Shown: positions 10,001-18,253 of the stretch, piece after piece
How the letters are laid out: each line of letters starts with the position of its first letter
Numbering within the stretch: the stretch's first letter is position 1
From: Xylanibacter muris
GTDB taxonomy: Bacteria > Bacteroidota > Bacteroidia > Bacteroidales > Bacteroidaceae
Length of the DNA stretch: 64,000 nucleotides
Direction of reading: 5' to 3'
NCBI RefSeq assembly: GCF_013166605.1
Contig: NZ_JABKKF010000010.1
Location: 1 to 64,000, forward strand
Program-made: the position numbers and the translations under genes
The notes under the pieces: model-generated
Database searches by the model: none
The model's input: the letters and a program-made list of their open reading frames with translations, nothing else
Told to the model about the DNA's origin: nothing

Positions 10001-10057
10001 ATGGGATACAGACAATATAAAAAGTAATATTTTCGATAAAGCGTTGTTGTGCTTCAT
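7034..10057 (-). CDS. Secreted amidase_3-like protein with inserted golvesin-like domain and FN3 domain
   Basis: A large envelope protein of about 1007 residues. The start is placed at MKHNNALSKILLFILSV, which gives a signal peptide; the frame extends 8 codons further into the acyltransferase gene. N-acetylmuramoyl-L-alanine amidase features are split: 'HIAVWASHGRYFD' (about 205) and 'VFTPRERDW' (about 255), then after an insert 'LALAVHSDAG' (about 500) and 'VPSAIIETMSHQN' (about 590). The insert (about 285-425) resembles a golvesin C-terminal-like beta domain ('KYAVYVSYQTVKGS', 'VTTDAVRFGGG'). A fibronectin type III domain follows (about 645-735, 'YSFKITAVNRGGESFPSD'). The C-terminal 270 residues are unassigned. 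Such proteins are often labelled xanthan lyase in Bacteroides. Peptidoglycan or glycan hydrolysis is an inference. Confidence 0.8.
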   Translation of the reverse strand: MKHNNALSKILLFILSVSHHYFINDAYGAMYDHGFASCNDKAVLSGIHAAQSSLYHSSSSYKSKEEAKLKRNLEVFFAKYKLNDKAMTGMARMTGYKLDDRAKTITIMVNDVFAAQDFTPKEVEKIYKKIRGKLPKPYKKYKINVSANGMTIDELLPYSTYKDGKKPILWGDINYEGKPWVKNISSPIRITHGLQNRHIAVWASHGRYFDINKDVWKWQRPKLFGTCEDLFTPTIVVPYLIPMLENAGAIVFTPRERDWQRNEIVIDNDDYKPGTKYIEVSLGNEWKTANSKGFSNRFTYSLTDGQNPFTSGTARIVKTTGRKKKASIVSYQPKFPKDGKYAVYVSYQTVKGSVDDACYTVWHKGEKTEFHVNQKIGGGTWVYLGHFNFDKGSSEFNRVTISNVSSQKGYVTTDAVRFGGGMGNVERNGKKSNLPRCYEGARYYAQWAGMPYSIYSTRKGMDDYSDDINVRSLMTNYLAGSSIYVPSKKGLGVPLELALAVHSDAGYSKDGDAIIGSLAIYTTNFNDGRLNSGISRFASRDFAKALLTNIDKDLRLKYGNWNKRYLWDRNYSETRLPEVPSAIIETMSHQNFPDMAMGQDPDFKFSLARSLYKTIVRYVCDQHGLPSIISPLTPSGFKVEINNTDEALLSWKAVDDPHEPTSHPDGYIIYTATGHSDFDNGTYIHSSTNYKLKLAPDVLYSFKITAVNRGGESFPSDILCAQYSPKAKAGIMIVNGFHRQSSPSIRNNSYEQGFDIDDDMGITNGPTIGWVGTQTCFNRSRMGIEDESGLGWSNDNLTGIIIAGNNKDNVRTHAQAIHDAGTYNISSCQSEEAENGNIDLNKYKVIDFLSGLERDDGHSLVRYKTFSPSMQRQLSRYATNGGAIFVSGAYIGSDMTTGEDRSFLAATFKCTSSEYVRHAGDSVNGLGTTLSFFSSVNEDHYAATRSDVLTPIYPAFTAMRYNNGKDAAVAYKSTKFNAFAMGFPFECIKMENKRSDIMRGILRFLTE

Positions 10058-10061
10058 TTTA

Positions 10062-10616
10062 TTAAATTTCACCCAATACAAAATTTTTCGGATTGCGTCC
10101 CTTGCAATCTTTGAAATAAGTTTTTATTTCTTTCATCTGTGTATCAATGTCACCATTAGGATAAATTGTCTTTGTGCATTTTATGAGTTTTTTCTCAAAG
10201 TCAAGGGAATATAGTAAGATTGGCATATCGGCTTTCATTGCAATAAAATAGAATCCCTTTTTCCATTCGGGGTTGGGAGAACGGGTACCTTCCGGTGTGA
10301 TACACAGATGAAAGGATTTAAGCTTTTTTGCTGTTTCGGCAAGATTGTCGGTCATGCTGGTATGTTTTGAACGCCATACAGGTATCCCCCCGATATGTCT
10401 GAAAAAAATACCGAGCGGTCCTCTGAACCATTCCCTTTTCATAAGAAAATTGCTTTTTATTCCTGATGCTCCGGAATAAAGCTGTCCGATGATAAAGTCA
10501 ATGTTACTTGTATGGGGAGCAAGACAAATGATAAATTTGTCGGGATGGAGTTCCGTTATCTCTGTTCTCCATCCCCATACCCGATATAACATCCAACTAC
10601 AAAATGCTTTCCACAT
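10062..10616 (-). CDS. Lysophospholipid/1-acylglycerol-3-phosphate acyltransferase family protein
   Basis: The 184-residue product shows the PlsC-family motifs HxxxxD (HTSNID at about residue 35) and the substrate-binding TPEGTRS (about residue 107). Length is short for the family but matches the small Bacteroidales members. It would acylate a lysophospholipid or related acceptor at the inner membrane. The stop lies 4 bases before the start of the amidase gene, suggesting one transcript. Confidence 0.85.
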   Translation of the reverse strand: MWKAFCSWMLYRVWGWRTEITELHPDKFIICLAPHTSNIDFIIGQLYSGASGIKSNFLMKREWFRGPLGIFFRHIGGIPVWRSKHTSMTDNLAETAKKLKSFHLCITPEGTRSPNPEWKKGFYFIAMKADMPILLYSLDFEKKLIKCTKTIYPNGDIDTQMKEIKTYFKDCKGRNPKNFVLGEI

Positions 10617-10627
10617 AATACAAATAT

Positions 10628-10900
10628 TTAGTGTAAATTATATATCTGATCTATTATTTCTATTGCTTGAGAATTGAATTTCTCAATGAGGTCTTTGAAA
10701 TATGCCTGCGGCTTCATGCCCGGTTGGATATGGTTTATCCTTTTTACAAAGTTTTTCTCCATTTCTGATATGGAGAATACAAGGGAGCCTATATTGTCAT
10801 TGCTTTCCTTTGGAATGTTAAAAGACGCGGCAATACACTCGGTAAACAGTTTTGAGCAAATCTCATGAATGTTGCTTTTTAAAATTCTTTTGCTTGCCAT
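10628..10900 (-). CDS. Hypothetical protein, 90 aa
   Basis: A 90-residue soluble protein, helical in appearance, starting MASKRILKSNIHEICSKLF. It is separated by 11 bases from the acyltransferase gene and is the first gene of the minus-strand run ending at 7034. A GGAGGG-like purine-rich site lies just upstream of its ATG (complement of the CCCTCC at 10906-10911), unusual in this AT-rich genome. No family recognised. Confidence 0.6.
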   Translation of the reverse strand: MASKRILKSNIHEICSKLFTECIAASFNIPKESNDNIGSLVFSISEMEKNFVKRINHIQPGMKPQAYFKDLIEKFNSQAIEIIDQIYNLH

Positions 10901-11094
10901 AATAATCCCTCCTTTTTTAATAAAATTAAAATTATCCTTTATTGTTTTGATTTGCGGCAGATGAAAACACAGTAAACGTTTTTCATGCTCAAAGATACGA
11001 TTAATATCTTAAAGGACAAAGACTTTACCCACAAAAAAACATTAAATATCGGCATTTTGTTTATCTAAGGTTTTATTATTTGGGTAAAAAATAT

Positions 11095-11102
11095 TATTTT
11101 TG
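11095..11102 (+). promoter_or_regulatory. -7 element upstream of PPi-phosphofructokinase
   Basis: TATTTTTG fits the TAnnTTTG consensus, 56 bases before the start codon. A correctly spaced TTTG is not clear (one lies only 12 bases upstream), so this is a weaker assignment. The remaining divergent intergenic region 10901-11157 is AT-rich with no gene visible. Confidence 0.4.
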
Positions 11103-11157
11103 CATCATAAAATATGATAAAAAGATAATTCAACTATTTTAATAACAAAAATTATTT

Positions 11158-12801
11158 ATGGAAAAAAGTGCTTTACAGATTGCAAGAGCCTCTTATCAGC
11201 CAAAATTGCCGAAGGCTCTTCAAGGCGCAGTAAAGGTAAAGGAAGGTGCACCGACACAGAGTGTTGACAATCAGGATGAGATTAAAAAGTTATTTCCCAA
11301 CACATACGGCATGCCCGTAGTTGAGTTTGTTCCAAGTGATGAGACGAACAATACCAGAATGAATGTCGGTATTATTCTTAGCGGAGGACAGGCACCCGGC
11401 GGACATAATGTTATCACAGGACTATTTGATCAGATAAAGAAATTAAATCCGGAGAACCGTCTTTTCGGTTTTATTCTGGGGCCCGGCGGACTTGTTGACC
11501 ATAATTATATGGAACTTACAAAGGATATAGTTGATGAGTATCGCAATACCGGTGGTTTTGATATGATTGGCTCAGGCCGTACAAAGCTTGAGAAAGTAGA
11601 GCAGTTTGAGAAAGGACTTGAGATTATACGTGAACTTGATATAAAGGCCATAGTCATTATAGGTGGTGACGATTCAAATACAAATGCGTGTGTTCTGGCG
11701 GAGTATTATGCGGCAAAGAATTATGGCGTTCAGGTAATAGGATGTCCGAAAACAATTGACGGTGATTTGAAGAATGAGCAGATAGAGACATCTTTCGGTT
11801 TTGACACAGCATGCAAGACATACGCGGAGCTTATCGGCAATATCGAACGTGACTGTAATTCTGCACGTAAATACTGGCATTTTATAAAGGTAATGGGACG
11901 CAGTGCGAGTCATATCGCATTGGAATGCGCACTTCAGTGTCAGCCTAATGTATGTCTTATATCCGAGGAGGTTGAGAAGAACGATATGACTCTTAACCAA
12001 ATTGTAGACCAGCTTTGCGAGACTATAGCTTATCGCGCGTCAAACGGATATAATTTCGGTACGGTAATCGTTCCGGAAGGCCTTATCGAATTTATTCCTG
12101 CCATAGGACGTCTTATTGACGAACTCAACGACCTGCTTGCCCTTCATGGTGCAGACTATAAAGACCTTGACAAGAAAGCGCAGCGCGAATATATTATCAG
12201 TCATCTTACTCCGGATAATGCCGCAACATTTAAAACTCTCCCTGCAGGTGTTGCCCGTCAGCTTTCTTTAGACCGTGACCCGCATGGAAATGTGCAGGTT
12301 TCACTTATTGAGACAGAAAAACTGCTTTCGGATATGTGTGAGGCACGTCTGGCAGAATGGAAAAATGAAGGCCGGTATGTAGGCAGTTTTGCTGCCCAGC
12401 ATCATTTCTTTGGATATGAGGGACGTTGTGCGGCTCCGTCAAATTTTGATTCAGACTATTGTTACGCACTTGGTACAAGTGCCGCACAACTTATTGCAAA
12501 CGGCAAAACAGGATATATGGCCATAGTGAAGAATACCACAGCCAGTGCCGAGGAATGGATTGCTGGAGGTGTGCCGATTACGATGATGATGAACATGGAG
12601 CGTCGTAACGGTGAGATGAAGCCTGTAATAAAGAAGGCGCTTGTTGAACTGGATGGAAAACCGTATAAGGAACTTGTTGCCAATCGTGATCATTGGGCAA
12701 AGGAGACATGCTATATTTATCCGGGACCGATACAGTACTGGGGACCGTCCGATGTATGCGACCAGCCTACAAAGACATTGGCATTGGAACAAGGAAAATA
12801 A
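11158..12801 (+). CDS. pfp: Pyrophosphate--fructose 6-phosphate 1-phosphotransferase
   Basis: A 547-residue long-form PPi-dependent phosphofructokinase catalysing reversible phosphorylation of fructose 6-phosphate with pyrophosphate in glycolysis. Visible family motifs are the N-terminal 'GIILSGGQAPGGHNVI', 'AIVIIGGDDSNTNA' (about residue 165, the GGDD that distinguishes PPi from ATP enzymes), 'GCPKTIDGDLKN' with the catalytic TID Asp, and 'MGRSASHIALECAL'. Length fits the plant-beta-subunit-like clade found in Bacteroidetes. It is followed by a hairpin before the lysozyme gene, so it is probably monocistronic. Confidence 0.95.
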   Translation: MEKSALQIARASYQPKLPKALQGAVKVKEGAPTQSVDNQDEIKKLFPNTYGMPVVEFVPSDETNNTRMNVGIILSGGQAPGGHNVITGLFDQIKKLNPENRLFGFILGPGGLVDHNYMELTKDIVDEYRNTGGFDMIGSGRTKLEKVEQFEKGLEIIRELDIKAIVIIGGDDSNTNACVLAEYYAAKNYGVQVIGCPKTIDGDLKNEQIETSFGFDTACKTYAELIGNIERDCNSARKYWHFIKVMGRSASHIALECALQCQPNVCLISEEVEKNDMTLNQIVDQLCETIAYRASNGYNFGTVIVPEGLIEFIPAIGRLIDELNDLLALHGADYKDLDKKAQREYIISHLTPDNAATFKTLPAGVARQLSLDRDPHGNVQVSLIETEKLLSDMCEARLAEWKNEGRYVGSFAAQHHFFGYEGRCAAPSNFDSDYCYALGTSAAQLIANGKTGYMAIVKNTTASAEEWIAGGVPITMMMNMERRNGEMKPVIKKALVELDGKPYKELVANRDHWAKETCYIYPGPIQYWGPSDVCDQPTKTLALEQGK

Positions 12802-12825
12802 GATAACAACATCGTTAATTAACAT

Positions 12826-12859
12826 ATTAAAGGAGTTAAGCAAATTAACTCCTTTAATT
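12826..12859. terminator. Terminator-like hairpin
   Basis: ATTAAAGGAGTTAAG and TTAACTCCTTTAATT form a 14-bp stem with a short loop (CAAA) 25 bases after the pfp stop, followed by AATTTG. It lies 12 bases before the next start codon, so it may also occlude or tune that gene. Confidence 0.55.
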
Positions 12860-12871
12860 AATTTGTAGAAC

Positions 12872-13741
12872 ATGCCGGCAACAACTAAAAACAACAATAA
12901 AAGAAAGTCGAACTTAAGGCGTAGCAGAAAAAATCCTGTAAGAAAGCGTAAACATGGATTGTTTACCGGTATTCTTGGTAAACTTCCCGGATGGGCATGG
13001 TGGTCAGGAGGCGGTCTTGTTGTTGCTGTATATGTATGGGCCTTCTATTATTTTTTTGTGAGTCCGTTCGGCTTTCGTTGGCGTGCGCTGTATGGTGACG
13101 CTTCTTATCCTAAAGGTTATGAGATACACGGTATAGACATAAGCCATTATCAAGGAAAGATAGATTGGGAAAGTCTTAAAAATAATGGAATGATAGAAAA
13201 ATGCCCTGTGCGTTTTGTCATGATAAAGGCAACAGAAGGAAGGACGAGAGTAGACAAGCGTTTTAATGATAATTTTTATAATGCCCGCGAATACGGGTTC
13301 ATACGTGGAGCATATCATTTTTGGAGCACACGCTCTTCTGGAAGAGCACAGGCAGAGCATTTCATCAGGAATGTAAGACTTGAAGAAGGTGATTTGCCAC
13401 CGGTGCTTGACGTTGAGCATAAGTCAAAGGAGCAAAGTCCTGAAGAATTTAAAGAAAGTGTGCTGACATGGTTAAGATTGGTGGAAAAGGAATATAAGGT
13501 GAAACCTATCATATATACCTACTATAAGTTTAAGACAACATATCTTAGCGATGAAGTTTTTGATGAGTATCCTTATTGGATTGCCCACTACTATGTAGAT
13601 AAAGTGAAATATGAAGGAAAATGGAAATTCTGGCAACATACCGATTGCGGAAGACTGCCGGGAATACAAGGGTTTGTGGATTTCAATATCTATAATGGAA
13701 GTTATTATGATTTAAGAAGGCTTACAATCGGAGGAGATTAG
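12872..13741 (+). CDS. GH25 family lysozyme, membrane-anchored
   Basis: A 289-residue protein with a very basic N-terminus (about residues 1-35), one membrane helix (about 45-65, 'WWSGGGLVVAVYVWAFYYFF'), then a glycoside hydrolase family 25 domain. The catalytic region is recognisable from 'IHGIDISHYQGKIDWE', 'FVMIKATEG' and 'LPPVLDVEHK' with the D-x-E pair. GH25 enzymes cleave the muramic acid-GlcNAc bond of peptidoglycan. The topology suggests an inner-membrane anchor with a periplasmic catalytic domain acting on the cell's own wall. Confidence 0.88.
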   Translation: MPATTKNNNKRKSNLRRSRKNPVRKRKHGLFTGILGKLPGWAWWSGGGLVVAVYVWAFYYFFVSPFGFRWRALYGDASYPKGYEIHGIDISHYQGKIDWESLKNNGMIEKCPVRFVMIKATEGRTRVDKRFNDNFYNAREYGFIRGAYHFWSTRSSGRAQAEHFIRNVRLEEGDLPPVLDVEHKSKEQSPEEFKESVLTWLRLVEKEYKVKPIIYTYYKFKTTYLSDEVFDEYPYWIAHYYVDKVKYEGKWKFWQHTDCGRLPGIQGFVDFNIYNGSYYDLRRLTIGGD

Positions 13742-13788
13742 TGTTTATGGCCGGATATTACCGTATCAATAATACCCGACCGCATATA

Positions 13789-14655
13789 CTATACTATTTT
13801 TAGCATTGCCCATCCGTTTTCCTCTTTTATGCATTCAACTTTCATATCATGTCTTTGAGCTTCGGATTCTAATATAGGGATATCTTCTGTATAGAATCCG
13901 CTCAGCAATATAATGCCTCCTTTATCCAGTCTTTCTATGAAGCTTGCCATATCACTAAGTAAAATGTTACGGTTTATGTTTGCCATGATGATATTGAACT
14001 TCTGCTTTATATTGCGGAGTATAGAGGCATCTCCTAATACTGTATCATAACAACTATCAACAAAGTTTGCAGACGAGTTATATCTGGTGTTCTTAATGCT
14101 CCACTCGTCTATGTCATATCCCAAAACATACTTTGCTCCGCATTTTAAGGCAGTAATTCCAAGTATTCCCGTTCCGCATCCGCAATCAAGAATATATTTT
14201 CCTTTAAGGTCGATTTCAAGCAATTCGGATATAATCATACGTGTAGTTTCGTGAAGACCTGTGCCAAAGGCCTGTTTGGGAATAATCTCTACTGCGATAG
14301 AATAATCCTTGTCCGGATGATGCTTGCCGTCGTGTATTACGCATTTTTCAGATATGATGACAGGCATAAAACCGTTTTTCTCCCATTCTTCATTCCAGTT
14401 CTTATCCTCGGCATTTTCTATGTTGTAAGATATTGTGACGTCATTAAACGGAAAGTTTTTTATTGTATCATCAAGGAGCTCTTTGTTAAGCATGTTGGTC
14501 TGCACATACCCTACAAGAATGTTTTGCGGATAGGTGTCATTGTCATCGAAAGCCTCAAATCCTGCGTCACCGGCCATTGCTACAAGTAAATCGCATGAGT
14601 CTGCCATCAGCCAATCGGGAGCTGATATATTAAAACATACCTTGTAATATTTCAT
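13789..14655 (-). CDS. prmA: Ribosomal protein L11 methyltransferase
   Basis: A 288-residue SAM-dependent methyltransferase. The PrmA signatures are 'FGTGLHETTRMI' (about residue 130) and the SAM-binding 'ILDCGCGTGILGI' (about 155), followed by 'VLGYDIDEWS' and the 'IIMANINRNIL' motif (NPPF-like position). PrmA trimethylates ribosomal protein L11. It is convergent with the GH25 gene; the 47-base gap has no obvious terminator. Confidence 0.93.
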   Translation of the reverse strand: MKYYKVCFNISAPDWLMADSCDLLVAMAGDAGFEAFDDNDTYPQNILVGYVQTNMLNKELLDDTIKNFPFNDVTISYNIENAEDKNWNEEWEKNGFMPVIISEKCVIHDGKHHPDKDYSIAVEIIPKQAFGTGLHETTRMIISELLEIDLKGKYILDCGCGTGILGITALKCGAKYVLGYDIDEWSIKNTRYNSSANFVDSCYDTVLGDASILRNIKQKFNIIMANINRNILLSDMASFIERLDKGGIILLSGFYTEDIPILESEAQRHDMKVECIKEENGWAMLKIV

Positions 14656-14686
14656 CTGATGTTAATTTTATGCTGCAAAATTACAA

Positions 14687-14731
14687 AATATAGGGAAAAA
14701 CCTACCATCATTTAGGGTTTTTCCCTATATT
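14687..14731. promoter_or_regulatory. Inverted repeat overlapping a promoter between prmA and the 14791 gene
   Basis: AATATAGGGAAAAACCTA at 14687-14704 pairs with TAGGGTTTTTCCCTATATT at 14713-14731 (18 bp with one bulged G). The right arm runs into TATATTTG (14726-14733), a good -7 element for the plus-strand secreted-protein gene. The symmetry suggests an operator for a dimeric regulator or a hairpin at the start of the transcript; which one cannot be told from sequence. Confidence 0.45.
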
Positions 14732-14790
14732 TGCATAAAATATTTTTGTAATTTCGCACTGTAAATAATAGTAAATAAAAAAGGCAGTTT

Positions 14791-15708
14791 ATGAGAAATA
14801 TACTTTTAGCATTCGTATTTGCAGGAATAATGCCTGTTGTTTCCTTTGCTCAGGACGATGATATGTATTTTGTGCCTAAAAAGGAAAAAGGAGTTATTGT
14901 TTCAAACGATTATGGTATGTCTGGAAGTACATATTATTCCGGAAGCAACCGTAGTGTGGACGAGTACAACCGCCGTTTTTTCAGCAAAGTAGAACCGTTG
15001 GACTCCGCTTCCGGTGATACAATATATTTCGACGGACAGGCCGGTGTTTATCCCGATACTGTTTATAATCCGGAAAATGACTATACTTATACCCGTAAAA
15101 TGAGTCGTTTTGATGATTATTCATGGACGGATCCTTATTGGGCTGGATTTTATGCCGGTCGTTCAAGTCGGTGGTGGTACTATGGAGGATGGTATGATTC
15201 CTGGTATGACCCATGGTACAATCCATGGTACTTTAGCTCCTGGTATGATCCATGGTATTACGGATGGGGATATCATTATGGATGGTATTATCCGCATTAT
15301 CATTATGGCGGTTGGTATCCGGGGGGAGGATATGTAAGGAATATACATTCCGGAACGCTGAATCATCACGGTGTTACCGGTCGTCAGCCCCTTGCTGGAT
15401 ATTCTTCGGGTAAAGGTGTCAGTAGCGGAATTTCAAGTACCGATAGAGTCCGTAATACAAATATACGCAACAGAAGTTTTAATGCCTCCAATAAATTTGG
15501 TGTAAACAGAAACTCCAATAGAAATAATGTCAACCGAAATACGGAGACACAGAGGTATCAGAATAATAATTTTAATAGCAACCGTTCGAATGGAAACTTT
15601 AATACTAATAGCAGCAACAGAAGTTTCAGCAGTGGCGGTGGAAGCTTTAACCGCTCAGGAGGCGGTGGAGGAGCACGTTCCGGTGGCGGTTTCGGTGGAA
15701 GGCGTTGA
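14791..15708 (+). CDS. Secreted Trp/Tyr-rich protein with Gly/Ser/Asn-rich tail
   Basis: A 305-residue protein with a signal peptide (MRNILLAFVFAGIMPVVSFAQ). Residues about 115-190 are extraordinarily rich in Trp, Tyr, Gly and His in repeated WYDPWY/WYYG-like units. Residues about 225-305 are low-complexity Asn/Arg/Ser then Gly-rich. Such composition suggests an extracytoplasmic structural or aggregation-prone surface protein; no catalytic motif is visible. It is followed after 62 bases by a FadL-type outer-membrane protein on the same strand. Family not recognised beyond similar Bacteroidales hypothetical proteins. Confidence 0.65.
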   Translation: MRNILLAFVFAGIMPVVSFAQDDDMYFVPKKEKGVIVSNDYGMSGSTYYSGSNRSVDEYNRRFFSKVEPLDSASGDTIYFDGQAGVYPDTVYNPENDYTYTRKMSRFDDYSWTDPYWAGFYAGRSSRWWYYGGWYDSWYDPWYNPWYFSSWYDPWYYGWGYHYGWYYPHYHYGGWYPGGGYVRNIHSGTLNHHGVTGRQPLAGYSSGKGVSSGISSTDRVRNTNIRNRSFNASNKFGVNRNSNRNNVNRNTETQRYQNNNFNSNRSNGNFNTNSSNRSFSSGGGSFNRSGGGGGARSGGGFGGRR

Positions 15709-15770
15709 TATGATAAGTAAATGTGTTTCGTATATGTAATAAAGTATAAGTAGCAATTAAATATTTAATT

Positions 15771-17381
15771 ATGAATAGCAGATATATCTTAGCTGCGTTT
15801 GTTGCGGTTTCCTTACCGCTTGCAGCACAAGAAACATACGAGAATGCAAATCTTGTTACTCCTGATTTGAACGGAACAGCACGTTATGTAGGTATGGGAG
15901 GAGCGATGGAAGCCCTTGGAGCGGATATTTCAACAATTGGCACAAATCCGGCGGGAATCGGCCTTTTCCGGCGTTCTTCTGCAAATGTGTCATTTGGGGT
16001 TGTGTCGCAAGAGGGATATAATTCTTTTGGTGACGGAAACAAGACCAATATGAGCTTTGACCAGGCCGGTTTTGTATATTCAACACGTACAGGAAGAAGC
16101 TCTTTCCTGAATTTTGCATTCAATTATAGTAAAAGCCGTAACTTCAATCAGATATTGAGTGCTGCAGGTAACTCGAACGGTGCGTCCCAGAATGCCGTTT
16201 CATATAATAAAGGAGCGGCAGGTCTTGACCTTTATATTAAGAATAACGAGATTCTTTGTGACAATTACCAATACAGTCAAATAGACTACCTGTATTATAA
16301 TACAATATTATATAATAATAAAGTTGATCCTGAAAATCCATACGGATTCTTCGATGCGTCAAAATATATGATGGACCGTTCTAATACAGGATATATATCA
16401 GAATTTGATTTCAATATCAGCGGTAACTTGAATGACCGTGTGTATCTTGGACTTACTGTGGGTATTAAGGATGTGAATTATAGAAGCTATTCTGAATATT
16501 CGGAGCTGTTTATAGATCCGGCTTCAGGAAATTTCCTTAACAGTATTGGTATAGGTGGAGTTCTTCTCCAGGATGAGCGTGAAATTAGTGGAACGGGATT
16601 TGACGTGAAAGCGGGTGTTATATTCCGTCCTGTTGAGGATTCTCCGTTTAGAGTGGGACTCTCAGTAGCAACTCCCACATGGTACGATCTTACTACAAGC
16701 AATTATACAACATTGTTGATAGATGATGCGGATGCTAATCCCGATATATATGCCGGTAACGGTGGATTGGATATGTCAAACTCTTATGATTTTAAATTGT
16801 TTACTCCATGGAAGTTCGGTGTAAGCCTTGGACATACAGTCGGAAATTATCTTGCACTTGGTGCTTCGTATGAGTATGCTGATTACGGAAGTCTTGATAC
16901 ACGTGTAAACACAGACTATGATTATTATTATGACGATTATAATAGCGAGTCTGACCGGGATATGAACCGTCATGCAAAGAAAACTTTGCAAGGTGTTTCA
17001 ACTTTGAAGCTTGGTGCGGAATACAAGCCCGACAAAAATCTTGCAATGCGTCTCGGATTCAATTATGTGTCTCCAATGTATAATAAAAACGGGGTAAAAG
17101 ACGGGACAATCGGCTCTTATGGTGTCACCTATCAGAGCACAACAGACTATACCAATTGGGAAGACACATATCGTGTCACAGCAGGATTCGGGTACCGTAT
17201 GGACAAACTGAATATTGATCTTGCATACCAATATAGTCAGACAAACGGAACATTCCGTCCTTTCTATGATGCTTGTGACAATTATTATGATTACAGCGCA
17301 CATAATAACAATGCTGCAGATGCAGTGAAAGTAAACAATAAGCGTCATCAGGTTCTTCTTACATTAGGATACACGTTCTGA
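15771..17381 (+). CDS. OmpP1/FadL/TodX family outer-membrane transporter
   Basis: A 536-residue outer-membrane beta-barrel protein with a signal peptide (cleavage near LAAQ). The FadL-family N-terminus is clear: 'NGTARYVGMGGAMEALGAD' then 'ISTIGTNPAGIGLFR', the plug-domain NPAG motif. The C-terminus ends in an aromatic residue (LTLGYTF), as expected for barrel insertion by BAM. In Bacteroidales these proteins are often labelled hemin receptor; the real substrate (a hydrophobic compound by family) is unknown. It probably shares a transcript with the preceding secreted protein. Confidence 0.85.
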   Translation: MNSRYILAAFVAVSLPLAAQETYENANLVTPDLNGTARYVGMGGAMEALGADISTIGTNPAGIGLFRRSSANVSFGVVSQEGYNSFGDGNKTNMSFDQAGFVYSTRTGRSSFLNFAFNYSKSRNFNQILSAAGNSNGASQNAVSYNKGAAGLDLYIKNNEILCDNYQYSQIDYLYYNTILYNNKVDPENPYGFFDASKYMMDRSNTGYISEFDFNISGNLNDRVYLGLTVGIKDVNYRSYSEYSELFIDPASGNFLNSIGIGGVLLQDEREISGTGFDVKAGVIFRPVEDSPFRVGLSVATPTWYDLTTSNYTTLLIDDADANPDIYAGNGGLDMSNSYDFKLFTPWKFGVSLGHTVGNYLALGASYEYADYGSLDTRVNTDYDYYYDDYNSESDRDMNRHAKKTLQGVSTLKLGAEYKPDKNLAMRLGFNYVSPMYNKNGVKDGTIGSYGVTYQSTTDYTNWEDTYRVTAGFGYRMDKLNIDLAYQYSQTNGTFRPFYDACDNYYDYSAHNNNAADAVKVNNKRHQVLLTLGYTF

Positions 17382-17408
17382 TGGAAGTAATAATACTGGC
17401 TCTTAATA

Positions 17409-17470
17409 TACAGATAAAAATAAGTCTCTTGAAAGAACTTTAACTTTCAAGAGACTTATTTTTATCTGTA
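17409..17470. terminator. Strong bidirectional terminator
   Basis: Two 27-base arms (17409-17435 and 17444-17470) are perfectly complementary with an 8-base loop. They carry A/T runs on both sides (ATAAAAATAAG / CTTATTTTTAT). It sits between convergent genes ending at 17381 and 17477. Confidence 0.85.
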
Positions 17471-17476
17471 TGGCAT

Positions 17477-18253
17477 TTATTTGCATATATTCATCTTTTT
17501 CCATATCGCACTTGGAATAAGTTTCCAAAAGAATGTTATTATATGCCATTTCCAGTCAACAATCTTTATCTCCTTCTTGTCGTATACTGCTTTTACTATA
17601 ATCCTGGCAACTTTCTCAACAGGCATGAGTAATGGATAATGATTACTGTCTCCAAGTAGAGGTGTGGCAACAAATCCAGGACGTATGTCGGTAAAACGTA
17701 TATTTAGCTTTCTTAAATTTGCCTGTTGTGACAGTGCTTCAAGATATGTTGTCTGAAATGCTTTAGTGGCAGAATATGCCGGAGCAGCACCGAGACCTTT
17801 TGTTCCTGCGATGGATGTTATTGATGCAATATGTCCTCCTCCATGGCTTGCCATATAACGGTATGCGCACCCAATCATACTGCAGAATCCCATGCAGTTT
17901 GTGTTTACCGTTGATAATTCCGTATCTTTGTCGAGCATGATATTTTGCTTACCTATTCCTGCGGAATAGAAAAAAAGGTCAACGCCTCCAATAGATCGTA
18001 TAAGGTCGTGTAGTTTGGAGACAGATTCTTCGGAATTTACATCGATAGATGAAATGTGTATCTTACCGGATTTCATTCCATTGTCATCTGTTGTCTCCAT
18101 ATCTCTTAACGACTCAAGATTCTCTTTTCTTCTTGCTGCAATACCGACAGTCCATCCGTCAGCTATGAGTAATTTTGTCACCTCTCTGCCTATGCCTGAT
18201 GAAGCACCGATTATTATTGCTTTCCTATTGCTTTCTTTCGTTTTCTGTGTCAT
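17477..18253 (-). CDS. SDR family NAD(P)-dependent oxidoreductase
   Basis: A classical short-chain dehydrogenase of about 258 residues. The start is set at MTQKTKESNRK because the Rossmann motif GASSGIG follows within 20 residues; the open frame extends 23 codons further without family features. Visible are TGxxxGxG as 'IIGASSGIG', 'FFYSAGIG' (NAG position), a catalytic Ser in 'ITSIAGT' and YxxxK in 'YSATKAFQ'. The substrate is unknown. The C-terminal hydrophobic stretch (ITFFWKLIPSAIW) is common in membrane-associated SDRs. Confidence 0.88.
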   Translation of the reverse strand: MTQKTKESNRKAIIIGASSGIGREVTKLLIADGWTVGIAARRKENLESLRDMETTDDNGMKSGKIHISSIDVNSEESVSKLHDLIRSIGGVDLFFYSAGIGKQNIMLDKDTELSTVNTNCMGFCSMIGCAYRYMASHGGGHIASITSIAGTKGLGAAPAYSATKAFQTTYLEALSQQANLRKLNIRFTDIRPGFVATPLLGDSNHYPLLMPVEKVARIIVKAVYDKKEIKIVDWKWHIITFFWKLIPSAIWKKMNICK

